Shown here: positions 24,346-35,395 of the stretch, piece after piece | Layout of the letters: every line of letters begins with the position of its first letter | Numbering within the stretch: the first letter of the stretch is position 1 | Source of the DNA: Chiridota heheva | Lineage: Eukaryota > Echinodermata > Holothuroidea > Apodida > Chiridotidae | Assembly (NCBI GenBank): GCA_020152595.1 | Contig: JAIGNY010000711.1 | Span: 302,001-366,000, forward strand | Reading direction: 5' to 3' | Length of the DNA stretch: 64,000 bases | Translations under genes and position numbers: made by a program | Notes under the pieces: model-generated | Databases searched by the model: none | What the model saw: only the letters and a program-made list of their open reading frames with translations | Told to the model about the DNA's origin: nothing

Positions 24346-27300
24346 ATTTACGAAGCAATACAAGTAAAAGTTGACAAATATAAAATTCTTGTTTTGTACA
24401 CAAGGGATAAACATTGACAATACTGAGGGATAATTTGGATGGAATTTATATCAGGCCAGCAATGTCGGAAAAGTTCTCCAAGGATTATTTTTTCATGTGC
24501 TTCAAATAACATAATTATCTGACATTCTTGGGAAAGTATTTACTAACTTCAGCCTTCAACAACCAAATTGATGAAAACTTCTGAAGTGAAAATACTTTCA
24601 TCAAAAAGGTAGTAGATACTTCTAAAAGTTTGTAAATGATTGGAAAACAAACTGGAGTCGGAAATTATTTTATCAAACATAGCACACAGGCATCGCACGG
24701 AAAGAATGTTTTCAGGTCTGCATGTGTTGAAGTTCCTTTTTTCATTTTCCTTTTAGAGATTTTCCTACATACTTCAAGACTGAAACCAGCTACTATAGCG
24801 CCTAACAGTTTAAGCAGAAAGCATGGGGTTCTGGGCAGATTGATACGGGAATCGGGCCTTACTAAGCAGCATATGCAGGCCAGAAAATACTGCAAAATAA
24901 AATCTTCCACGTTTCGTCTTTTTCTTCTTGGAAAGGCGATTCAGCAAACGCCGATTTTCTTCTTTGTAATTCTATGAGTTGTGATGATATGCATTTTCTT
25001 CTGTCTTCCGTACCTATACTACCAGACTCAGGGCCGCCGAGAGGATCGCGGACCCTGTTGGGCAAACTGAAAATCCGAGGCCACACCATACGGAAAATGC
25101 TTAAGAAAAAAAATAAATCAAATCAACTATTTCTGTTCCGATTTTACACCGTTTTCGCAATTGTCACGGCATAGTCAACCGTGGAGTTTCGCCAATTTTT
25201 GAGCATTTTGTTTGCCTTTATTTTTATTCTCATCATCATGTTATTTTTACGAGCCCAGGTTATGACCAGGCTGGCCTTGACCCTCCCCTCCTTCCTCCCC
25301 CTCCCTCCCACGGTACTGACCTATAACAACTCGCTGTTCTAAATGATAAGCTCCGTCCAACAAGTTGATCATACATGAAAGAGTACTTCAAAACAAACTA
25401 AAGGACATACAAAATCTGGGGACTCAACGTCACACGTGGACGTAACCGTTGCCTAATTTCGATCCCGTATGCAATGAACTTGAAAGGTACGAATGTTGTA
25501 ATATGACCTTGGTTGAAAGGATCGACCAATAGAATAAAAAAAAGTCTTTCCTTTTTTACCATTCAAAAGAATTAGAATTACATAACTTATTCACTTTTGA
25601 AAATAGCGGTATACAGCCTATACGAAGGAAAAAATGGACTGTTATTCATGCAAAAGAAATAATGCATTTGCCATGTATTGTTTAAAACGATCTCATTTTG
25701 AGCATATAAATATACTGATCTGATATGTTGCGTATTTTTAGATGATTTTGCCATGTGCGAGCGTGTAAACAAACGGTACACAAAGCGACCTGGCGGGATT
25801 TGCCTAACAAAACTTGGGTGGAGCGAGGGGGAATTTTAAGATAAAACTTGCATATTGACCAAAAGTGTGTGTGTGTGTATTCAATCTAGTATTGTCAATT
25901 CATTCGAAGATTTTGTTGATGTATGCATGGGAGGGTTGTGTGCTTATTCCCCGAGATCCACGTTCCCCCCAGTCCGCCCTTGGTCTAAAGCCTTATTTCT
26001 TGGGATAAATGGGGGAGAAACTCTTGACGCTCGATGGATTTATCATTTTCTAAGGGAATTTTAGCCTTACAGTCTACAAAAAATGAGAAAATCTTCATCT
26101 CTAAAGCATATTTATTGTTGATTTATTATTGATCATGCATGGAAGCATCATTTCTCAGAACTTGACTGGGGGACTCTTAAGCATATGCCCCATGGTCCTT
26201 TTGGACTGTTGAAATGCCAAGTTCGCCAATGAACCCAACCAAGGAATCCATTTTCACTGGTCGACTGCAGGCAGGCAGATTACATAAATAGAGTTAGCAT
26301 ACAGCTAGCTAGTGATTCCCACAGCAGAAGCGGCCCCAGATTAAGACCCAGTCGCCGCTTGTACGCATTAGGCCTAGGCCGCCGCCCAACTATAATTTAT
26401 CTTCAAAATGAGGTTCAAGTCATCATGCCTTGTTTGTCCGACGTGCAAATTGCTCAATGCGTTTTAAATCTTCTTGCATGAGGTCAGTCATTCCCATTTT
26501 TTCCCCCATTGTATTTCAAGTTTCACTTCCGGGCAGTTATCGAAAATTTGGTTATTCATAGCCGACTGATCGGCCAAGTCATCAAGGAATACGCCACCTA
26601 ACACGTCATGCACGCGACAAATATCGCTAGCGCGGTACTTACATGACTTGCATATGCCAGTACTTCGTGTGTGATTATGCCATCGCGCCTCTGAATAATT
26701 TCATTTTAACAGTTAAAAGATTTCTCTTCCTTATTATATCAGTAAGTGTGAAGTATTTATTCTTTCTTGTAACTTAAACGGAATGTATTTTTGACAGATA
26801 GGAGGCAGTAATTTATGCGTGTATTCATTTTGGTGAAACGGAAATAAGTTGAACAGCTTAGGTTGTCTGTAGTGTAGGCCAACTTGCTTTGTAATTCAAG
26901 CAAGGGCGGATACCATGTTTTTAATTTCCTGAAATCAAAAAGGTCTGCGGAATACTTTCAGTGGCAACAGTATACTGTTGAAGAAAACGCTCTTTATATT
27001 ACAATACATCAGCTATTTGTTGTCGAGTTTTCATGAAAATGTTCCTTTTCCGTCCGTAGCCGTAACAAATTTTAAGTGCAAACTTTACTTGAATTTAAGG
27101 ATTGCTCATAACTTTAATAAGTCACAACTGAATGAAGTAAACTTTGTATGTTAGGCTAATAACGCTAGGCATAAAGCATGGACTGTAACACAGTAGTACA
27201 GTACCGTAACAGTGCCAGTGCAAAGCTTTTGTTTGTTAATACTAGATTGAACTTGTTATAGTCACCTATTAATAAAGTTGATGAAGAAAGTCTTCCAAAT

Positions 27301-27550
27301 TTTCAGAGATCTACTTTAGAAACTTTTTTATATATTTTCGAAATTTGGGGAAATTAGAGAATTATCTAGGCTTTTTAAATTTTATGAGGCGACTTAACCC
27401 ACAGGTGTTCCTAGCGTCATGGCAACTTATATGCTTACTAGTATATATATAAAGAAAGGTAGGATTCTTTCAAATGCAACTTTCGAAGCGTATACAAAAA
27501 TTTCTTTTTTATGACCACTCTTGAATCTTAATTACACTTTTTGACTCTAC
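24346..27550. other. No supported gene; candidate region for an unseen upstream profilin exon
   Basis: The first coding exon of profilin begins with a splice acceptor, so a noncoding 5' exon and promoter must lie further upstream, here or outside the window. I found no exon-promoter pair I could defend. About 26520-26700 is richer in CpG than its surroundings. A TATATATAAAG string occurs near 27445. Confidence 0.3.
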
Positions 27551-27554
27551 TCAC

Positions 27555-27732
27555 CTTTGCTTGGAGACTCCTTTCTTGTGTATAAGCCACGATATTTGTT
27601 AATTTTTTTTCCGATTAGATGTACAAATGATGAATTTTCTACCCCATTACTGTCAAGACAGTCTATCCGCCCAACAATTTGCTGCAAACTAAAGAACCGT
27701 TGCGATGATGTCATGAAGTTGCGGCACTTCAT
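27555..27732 (-). CDS. Possible isolated minus-strand exon, unidentified
   Basis: A minus-strand frame runs from ATG at 27732 to a consensus splice donor (GCAAAG then GTGAGT; last exon base 27555). Its product is of mixed composition and starts MKCRNFMTSSQRF. No domain is recognisable and I found no partner exon downstream. The start codon lies inside a strong 51-bp hairpin, so chance is quite possible. Confidence 0.2.
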
Positions 27733-27748
27733 TTACGTCATCGCAACG
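27698..27748. repeat. Near-perfect 51-bp inverted repeat (hairpin) with CRE-like sites
   Basis: The left arm CGTTGCGATGATGTCATGA... and the right arm ending TTTACGTCATCGCAACG are complementary over about 22 bp, with a short GCGGC-type loop. The arms contain TGATGTCA and TACGTCA, which resemble ATF/CREB half-sites. It is followed at 27751 by ATTCAAACTTGTCTAG, a dispersed phrase also present at about 51640. Confidence 0.75.
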
Positions 27749-28402
27749 TAATTCAAACTTGTCTAGCTAGAACCCTGGTTAGTACGCGTCTACATACCAA
27801 AATAGGGCAAATCTACTGATTTGAGTATGTGCCCATGTCCATTGAAAAAGTGGCACCACACACTAATCAAAAGTCAATTGGATTTAAGACGTCTCAAAAA
27901 AACGTTGCCAGATTTTTCTGGGAGACTTTATTTTTGATATCAAAATCAACTTCCTTCTCACTGAAAAATTAAACACACTTTAGTTTGTTTCCAGTTACAG
28001 TTGTAAAATTTGGAGAGAAAGAACAGCGATAAATGGTCAAAATTAGAAAGAAAGAGAAAAAATGCAACAACTTTTCGTCAGCTTTTTTCCAAATCGTGAA
28101 ACACTCTTAACAATACAAGTAATAGCGGTGCTCAGCGTAGAAAATTCAGTTCTACGCAAGAATTTTACTGTAAAAGACCACGGAGCCAAAACTTCTAGAA
28201 AATAACGTTTTTTGATAATATCTAGCAATTAGTTTTGCTCGGTGATATCATCATTTGATTTGGAAACATTTCCTTTATGCCGAGGACTAAATTTTTAATG
28301 TTTACAAGGTAATGAGAGAAGTTGGTAGCCATCGGAAGTAAAAGTTTGTTGTTTCGGTGATGTTGCATAATATTGCAACAGAATTGTATTGAGGTATAGG
28401 AT

Positions 28403-28697
28403 CACTAGTCAGTTGTATGACTCACCCATACTACCCCCGGCAATGTCAGTCAAAGGTGAGTCATTGACATGAGAAATAGTGACTCACATGTGTGTCATTG
28501 AACCAAATTGTCAATCACCATAGTGACTCTGGGTGGGTTGATTTACTTCAGACCCATTGACTTTGTACATTATTTCACAAATGTCAGTCACATAAGTGAC
28601 TATGGGGTGCATCAATGTACATGTTTTGTCCACCCACTTTGGTGCAATGACTCACCTTGTCCGGGGGTGTAGGGGTGAGTCACACAATTGACAAGTG
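28403..28697. mobile_element. About 295-bp MITE with long inverted repeats and TGACTCA-like motifs
   Basis: Left terminus CACTAGTCAGTTGTATGACT and reverse-complemented right terminus CACTTGTCAATTGTGTGACT continue in parallel through CACCC.TAC..CCCCCGG and GGTGAGTCATTG. The interior repeats GTGACT/AGTCAC motifs in both orientations, so the single strand could fold into a long hairpin. No target duplication is clear and no protein is encoded. Confidence 0.8.
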
Positions 28698-29584
28698 CAT
28701 AAATGCTAAAAACAAGTGGAAACTAACAAACCTACTTTTTCATTCAAGAAAATTATCTAAAGAACATACCATAAGCAATCCTGCAAAATAATTTAAAACA
28801 AAACAAGTCCGCAATACCTCTTGCTCGATATATCCAGTGGTGTCTCAGACATCGCAGTTTGGATTTAACATGGAATTCCCCTGGATTATTGCGTAGCACA
28901 CTCAATGATTCTTCCACGTGGAATGTAAAAAAAGTTAGTATGGTATCCCCATGATTTATTAGGAGCTACAAGATTCGCACTTTGGCCGGTCAGTGGTTGG
29001 GAGATATGTACTCACTATGATTCGATAGTGAATGGATATGGCCGGAAATTTCTCATGTGTAGTTGACGGGTTATGTTAATGAGCGTTAGCCTGGGCCTTC
29101 CTTATGAGCGCAAGCTAGCTGCATTCCATCTGATTCCAGATAACGTGGAAATGTTTAGTGAATGCATATGAACCCCAGGTAAAATGTAAAGGCAATACCT
29201 TAGTGGGTAAAGATTGACACGAGAAGTAAGCATAATGCTTAATGTTAATGACCTCTATGGTTGGTGTTTCGAGTGTGGCTTATAGAATACAGGTTTACCT
29301 TGATATTGTCCCTAGCTCGTAGTGCACTTCCGAGGTGGGAATAATAGAGAGCTCACATCCTTTTTATACTGAAGCAATTTGGGGTTGAAATTGTTCTTAG
29401 TCCGGCAATAACCTTGGCTGGGCAGTGAACTTCTAAGGTTAAATGTGAAATTTACCTGACATCTTTATGGAGATTGATTCAAGAAGGATAGATTAATATA
29501 GGTTTGTTGTTAATTTAATGAGATTTGACCTCAAAATTGTGCTGCCCAGCCAGGGACTATATTAAGGTGTACCTGTATTCTATT

Positions 29585-32206
29585 GTTATGATTACTGCCC
29601 ATTTGTGATTCTCGCATTTAAAAAGGATTATGCTAATCAGGTTTACAGTTTGTAACCTTTCCATATCCTTATCCTTTAGATATTTTGGAAGAATCTGTAA
29701 ACTTCTGTTGCCTGTCACACGAGAGCGACGTGATTTCTGATTCTTTTCTCTCATACTATTTCGCTCCGTTTTCACTTTACTTTGCACCAATTTTTGTTTT
29801 ATATCTTCATTTTTCGGATTTTTCTCTGAGGATGGGCTTCTGTTCTCGGTGAGATTGTTTCTTTTATATTTTCCCTTTAGTTCTGACCAGACTTTCGCGC
29901 CTTTCGTTACTAGAAAGCTTTCGACACTCTTTGGATATACGGCATTACCCGCAAACTTCACACCATCGGCCTCAGAGGCCATCTCCCCATCTTTATTCAA
30001 AACTTCCTCTTACCCAGTCAGTTCCAAGCTCGTATTGGCCACACCCTCTCCAACCCGTACCCCCAAGAAGAGGGCGTACCCCAAGGCAGCATCCTCTCTC
30101 CCACTCTCTTCAACCTGAGCATTAATGACATTGTGGATAACCTTGACCCCAACATCAAACGTACCCTCTACGTGGATGACTTCACCATCTCCTACTCCTC
30201 TCGTAGCTTTTCTCTTGTCGAAAATAGGCTCTAAATCAGCCTCAACCAGCTGCAAGTCTAAAGCAACAATAACGGTATTAAATTCTCCAAAGACAGGACA
30301 GTCTGCATTCACTTTTTTCATTTGAACAACCTCCACCCCAACCCGAACTTTGTGCTCAATGGCAATCGCATCCCTAAAGTTGACCACACTAAGTTGCTGG
30401 GTTTAAACCTAGACCCCAAGCTCTTCTAGAAGCAACACATCATCAACCTGAAAGAGAAATGCAACAGCTTCCTCAACATCCTCTGACTCCTCTCCAATAC
30501 CACTTAGGGTGCAAACCCCCATGCTCTCCTTAAAATCTTCAGGTTCACCATTCGTGCCAAGCTTGACTATGACAATATTGTCTACTGTGTCGCTCACAAC
30601 TCATACCTCAACCACATCAACACCATCCAAAATGAAGCCCTCAGGCTTTGTCTAGGTGCCTACAGGACCTCCCCAATCACCAGCGTTCATGTTGAAGCCA
30701 ACAAACCCCCCTTTCTACTTAGATGTAGAAAGCTTAGCCTCTCTTATGCTTTTAGAGTCCTCACCAACACCCAGAACCCTGTTTGCAACCTCATTAGATA
30801 CCCCAATTTCTCCACCCTCTTTGATAGGACTAAAACCCTATCCCCTCCCTTCAGCTTACGCATTAAATCAGACCTCTAACATCTCGGCATTAAACCCGCC
30901 ACTCTCGGCACCTACTCCTGGCCCACTTTTCCTCCTTGGGCCACCCCCCTCCCTTCTGTCCACCTGGGCCTCTCCATTCATCACAAAACTCAAACCCACC
31001 CTAACTTCTTCATCAATCTCCACAACCAAATCAAAGACCAATTCTCAAATTACACCTCCATCTATACTGATGGCTCCAAGGAGGGCAACAAGACAGCTGC
31101 TGCTGTCGTCATCCAAGACATCGCCCTCAGTAGCAGACTTCCGGACTACTCGTCCATCTTTTCAGCCGAGGCTAAGGCCATTCTCCTCGCCTTTAACTTT
31201 ATTGAGTACTCTCGGCTCAGCCACTTTGCCATTTTCTCCAACTCAAAGGCTGTTCTTACTTTTTGAATCAATCCTAAATGGGATAAGCTCACATGTCACC
31301 TCCTCCGGAGGAAACTCCTTTCTCCCACCCTCTGCAGGAAAAGTGTTCTTTTCTTCTGGATACCCAGCCATGTTGGCATCCCTGGCAATGACAGGGCTGA
31401 TACAGCCGCTAAGCTTGCCCTCAACCTCCTCCCTACCCCTTTTCCCAAAACCCTCTCTGACATCAAACGGCTTATCGCTTCCCTTGTTCATAACCACTGG
31501 CAAACCTCATGAAACTCCCAAATTGATAACAAACTCCATGTCATCCAGCCCACAATTCCGATCAAATCCACCATTAACAACCTCTCTTGTATCGGCAATG
31601 TTCATATTACCTGTTTTAGAATTGGTCACACCCACCTCACTCACTTCCACCTCCTTATTGGCTTCCCCCAACTCCTCTGCAACAATTGCCACTGCATCCT
31701 CACAATCCATCATGTTCTCCTTGCTTGCCCCCTGTACAAGCTTCCCTCGCTCCTCACAACTCGATTGCTGAGTTCTTCCAAAAAAATCCTCCGGATAAAA
31801 TTATATCCTTCCTTCATCATGCTTCCCTCTACAACCATATTTAATTCTCCTCTTCCACCCCCTCTCTACTTTGTTTTTGTTTCAACCATGTACCTCCCCC
31901 CTCGATCACAGCTTTCTGACCTTTTGTTTTTGAATTTCTCTCATTCTTCCTGTTTCCTTTCCTTCCTACCTCCAGAATGATCTGACCTCTCGGGCACAAT
32001 TTGACCCTCGTTGTTGTGGTGCTGTTAAGCCCTCATCAAACAAACAAACAGTTTGTAAAAGTCATTCATTGGAATTTTGTCAGCCGAATGTGTGTGTGAT
32101 TTGAATCAGCAAAACTGAAAAACGATTACTCGCAATTCGATAATTGGTAAATATTTAGTGCATTTGCGAACGTTTAGCGTATACCCGCTGAACGGTTACA
32201 GCTCTA
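29585..32206 (-). mobile_element. Relic of the 1046-bp hAT MITE family, interrupted by a LINE
   Basis: 29585-29655 and 32048-32206 align as one sequence with about 53465-53711 of the intact MITE (52666-53711). Shared phrases are CATTTGTGATTC, TATGCTAATC, GGTTTACAGTTTGTAA, GGAATTTTGTCAGCCGAATG and AAAAACGATTACTCGCAAT. It ends in ACAGCTCTA, the MITE terminus. The left end is not recognisable. The LINE at 29656-32047 sits within it. Confidence 0.75.
29656..32047 (+). mobile_element. I-group-like LINE with a large internal deletion
   Basis: It is flanked by identical 11-bp duplications, ACAGTTTGTAA at 29645-29655 and 32048-32058. The related MITE at about 53510 shows the uninterrupted sequence. 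The 5' part (about 29720-29912) matches the 5' UTR of the longer copy (40540-40755). It then jumps directly to AAAGCTTTCGACAC, the RT motif that in the longer copy lies at about 43985, so roughly 3.2 kb (gag, endonuclease, early RT) is missing. Downstream are the YVDD catalytic site (about 30170), the thumb region, and RNase H with YTDGSK, SAEAKAI and WIPSHVGIPGNDRADTAAK (about 31055-31425). A C-terminal Cys/His cluster CNNCHC...HHVLLAC follows, then a CAAA-type 3' tail. Several stops make it inactive. Confidence 0.88.
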
Positions 32207-32309
32207 TTTGGTAAGAAGTGATTCTCCATAATTTTGTGCCACCATTATTACATTTTAACTGAATAGAAAAAGAGCTATTTACCATGTATAGATCCGCGTG
32301 AAAATGGAA

Positions 32310-32386
32310 TTTACTAATTAAATTCACCGATTGCATTCACCAGTAGAATGTCCATGTCATTCCAAGTTTTTAAATGTAAATTTTGT
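32310..32386. repeat. Dispersed repeat shared with 55750-55848
   Basis: ATTCACCAGTAGAATGTCCA, CATGTCATTCCAAG and TTTTTAAATGTAAATTTTG occur almost unchanged at both places, each preceded by several ACCGATTGAATT-like phrases. The copies flank the profilin coding region on either side. Confidence 0.75.
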
Positions 32387-32631
32387 ATTTACCTGGTAAA
32401 AATTTTGACCTGTTCAAGTACTTTAAAGTAAAGAGTGGCAACCCTACCCAGTGGCTGCCAGCCTAACTATTGTCAGAGAAAATATTTTGCACTCTTATGT
32501 GCACTCTAGTGCTGATTATGTAAAATGGAACAATAAACCTGAAATGTTGCATGCGTTTGCTGTTGCAGTGTATCAAATTGCTTACTTTAAGTTTGTAGAT
32601 TAAAAACTTCTTTTTTGCAGAGAAGACCAAA

Positions 32632-32772
32632 ATGTCGTGGGATTCATACATCGACAACCTCGTTGCCCAAACTAAAGATTCAGCTGGAACCGCCCATGCA
32701 GACAAAGCAGCAATCATTGGTATTGATGGTGGTGCAGCATGGACAACGTCAGGACATGCATGCGCACTTAAA
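32632..32772 (+). CDS. profilin: Profilin, coding exon 1 (residues 1-47)
   Basis: Profilin is a small cytosolic protein that binds monomeric actin, promotes its nucleotide exchange, binds poly-proline proteins such as formins, and interacts with phosphoinositides. This exon starts at ATG 32632 in a good context (ACCAAAATG), 11 bases after a splice acceptor (TTTTTTGCAG ending 32620). A noncoding 5' exon therefore lies upstream. The exon encodes MSWDSYIDNLVAQ..., then KAAIIGIDGGAAWTTSGHAC. W3, Y6 and the later Trp (residue 37) match the aromatic residues that form the poly-proline surface in profilins. It ends in phase 0 at AAA, before donor GTAAGT at 32773. The joined protein is 140 residues, normal for animal profilins. 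The reading frame is unbroken and unrelated to the surrounding repeats. The upstream exon and promoter were not identified. Confidence 0.96.
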
Positions 32773-32884
32773 GTAAGTTAAGATGTTGCTCCCTTTTGAA
32801 TATTATTCTTTCACTGGTTGCATCGGTATCTCCTAGATGGAGTGTATTTATTCTTAGTACCAAAGGATTTAGTATTGAAAAATT

Positions 32885-33615
32885 TGAACTTCATTAATAT
32901 GCATAGTGTGCGGGGCTTAATATGATTGTGCTGAAAAGAGAATGGTAAACTGGATTCATGTCATATGTGGTACACAGATAGCCCATGGTCTGTAGTTGTG
33001 CCCTATTGTTTTTAATGGTGATCTTATGCATATTAATGAGTAGGTGGGGCTTAATGTACAAATCTTGAAATGTTCATATTTTAAGAACTGCATGTCTGTT
33101 TTATTTTGTATTTGGTATAATTATGATGTTAGCTGATGTGTACATGTTCATGATGTAAAAACATTAAATTCATTAATATGCATAGTGAGCAGGGCTTAAT
33201 TGATTTTGCTGAAAAGAGCTTGTAAAGCGGTTTCTCAAGAACATTAAACTAAATTCATGTCACATTTGGTACACATAGCCCATGGTCTGTAGATGTGCCC
33301 TATTGTTTTTGGTGGTGATGTGATGAATATTAATGAGTAGGCGGTGCTTAATTGTTTCATATTTAGTATATTTATGTTGGTGTATACATGTTTATGATGT
33401 AAAGACATTGAATTTCATTAATATGCATAGTGGGCGGGGCTTAAACTGATTTTGCTGAAAAGAGCTTGTAAACAATGTTATCAAGAACGATAAACTTGAT
33501 TCATGTCATATTTGGTATACAGCACATGGTCTGTAGATGTTCCCTATTGTTTTTTGGTGGTGATGTGGTGCATATTAATGAGTAGGCAGGGCTTACTATA
33601 GAATGAAATGCTTTT
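32885..33615 (+). repeat. Complex repeat in profilin intron 1, three tandem units (about 250 bp)
   Basis: Each unit contains TTCATTAATATGCATAGTG, G(G/A)GCGGGGCTTAA, TGATTTTGCTGAAAAGAG, TGATTCATGTCATATTTGGTA and CATGGTCTGTAGATGT. Units start near 32890, 33170 and 33412. Further copies occur at 36340-36420, 39150-39310, 39350-39500 and 39630-39790, all within profilin introns and all in the same orientation. Confidence 0.85.
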
Positions 33616-33664
33616 ATTTTGACAATCACATGTCTGTTTTGTTTCATGTGTTTTAATAATGATG

Positions 33665-35395
33665 TTAGGTAGTGTGTGCATGCTTTTTGTCATCACTGAT
33701 TACTGTGTAGCAGTGTCTGTCATCATCGCTTTGTCCTGAATACACAACTGCTGTGAATAATGTAACCTGTTCGTAAAAAAAATGACCACTTTGTATCTCT
33801 CGTTGTGGAATTATAGTAAAGTTCTCTGTAAAGTCTACTTGACTGACATACGCTATATTCTTTACTAACCTTGGCCGTCTCAGCGTCAAAGAATGCACTT
33901 TTGTTTCCTTTTGATGAAAGTATGGTAGCAGAAATGATTCAGTTGATCGTGCAATTCCTGCACAAGGGATTGTATGAGGGTAGTCTTAGTGATAAGGTCA
34001 GCATGACCGTCTTCCTTTGTCTATTGTGTCCACTTGATAACTCTCTCTCCTTCGTCTCATTGGAAGCTGTAAAGCTCACTACATTTATTCTTGCATGTTG
34101 CACATTTTCTTAACAAGCAGTCTTCCTTCTCCTGGTCACAGTAAATTGTCTCAAGAAATGACCTGAAGTCACTTGGTATATTAATCTGTGTCTCTTTGTT
34201 TATCCCTTCAATCACAAGTCTAAAATTTTCATGATACTTGCACATGCATTGGTGGTGAGGAAAAGTGCTATTTAGTTGGACATGTACTGGTCGCATTCCA
34301 CAAAACTTTGAAAGACCAACCTTCACTTCTGGATTTTTCTTTTTGAAGAGTTCATACATTCACCAAATGACATTGTCAAGAATCGCTTTGATATGGACTC
34401 ATTAACTTTTATAACATCCCTTCTATTTGGTGACTGCTATGATATATCATCTCTGTTATAAAAAGCCTTTACTAAATCCACTGTCTCCAATGAAAGTGCA
34501 TTCCAATGCATCTCTTGCCTATCATTAGGATATTTTTGGTGCAGTTTGCGCAAGATCTTGGCTCGCTTTTGTGGGCTCTTTGGTAGGGCATTTATTACAT
34601 GATTCATCATAGCCCCATGGTTTGTGGGCTTACAGATGCAAGATTGGCATCAGCTCTTTAATGTAGTAGGCTTTGTTATACACTGCGTGCAGCTGCATAT
34701 TTCTTCTTTTCTCTTTCTGTGGAGATAAAAATTAGTAGATAATTGTGAGACATTCTTTTAAATATTGAATATTGAATATTGAATAATTTTGAATTGAATC
34801 GTTGAATTTTCTCCTGTTTTTGTTGTTCCTTTCAAAAAGACTATGCTGCTGTATATCAAGTATGATATTAAGAGATTGGCATACCCTGAATCAATTCATA
34901 CATCAATATTCTTGAAATATTTGATATAAATTAGCAAATTCTCATGCTCTTGTTAAATTGACAAAATTTAGTTTCTCACAAACCTGCAATTTATCATAAT
35001 GATACAGACATGAACAATTATTATTTTGTGTACTCTATATGTTTGCTAAAAATTACTTTTAGTAACAAAATATTTGTCATATTTTCTTATTTTCTTTCAT
35101 TATATTTTACAACACAGTAGTATATTAAATGTATTTACATCATAGTTTGTATTAGTGCAAATGTTTTTTTAATTGCCACAATATGTGTACAAATATGGTG
35201 AAGATCAATTTAATTTTGACATGGTGATGTGTGACTAATAAAAGCCAAAAATCTTTTCTTCTAGCTTACCATTCATATTTTGCCTCTGAGCCTGCTTCCT
35301 CTTCCTATCTTTTTCCTTTATTGCCTCATAGTGTCCACGTTCTTTTTGTCTTTGACGGCTACGCTTTTTTCGCTCTGCTGCAGGTCATAGGACAG
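33665..35395 (-). pseudogene. Antisense pseudogene of an unassigned family, with one intron, inside profilin intron 1
   Basis: The first exon (about 35395-35270, minus strand) encodes a basic coiled-coil-like stretch, AAERKKRSRQRQKERGHYEA then IKEKDRKRKQAQ. It ends at a consensus donor, GTAAGC. The second exon begins after acceptor TTTTTATCTCCACAG (first base 34716). With frameshifts it shows SPQTMG, INALPKSPQKRAKILRKLHQ, VKAFYNRDDIS, then YELFKKKNPEVKVGLSKFCG with MRPVHV and CMCKYHENF. A later part reads QVDFTENFTIIPQREIQSGH followed by QVTLFTAVVY and SDD. I remember this motif order from repetitive, uncharacterised invertebrate proteins, possibly transposon-derived. I cannot name the family. 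Stops and frameshifts make it a pseudogene. The C-terminus is lost at the intronic repeat near 33660. Retention of an intron means it is not a processed copy. Confidence 0.65.

Noticed and set aside
24636..24977. 113-codon frame with plausible composition
   Set aside because: An overlapping minus-strand frame of similar length and no domain or partner exon make chance more likely.
27436..27452. TATATATAAAG as a TATA box for profilin
   Set aside because: It sits in a short TA-rich run with no initiator or exon evidence. TA runs are common in this window.
29900..29930. Splicing as the cause of the LINE internal deletion
   Set aside because: A canonical GT...AG intron would give a junction that differs by a base or more from the one seen. 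Template switching or deletion is preferred, though not proven.
30656..31771. 371-codon open frame, the longest in the window
   Set aside because: It is the wrong reading frame of the LINE. The true frame over the same bases encodes YTDGSK, SAEAKAI and WIPSHVGIPGNDRADTAAK of RNase H.
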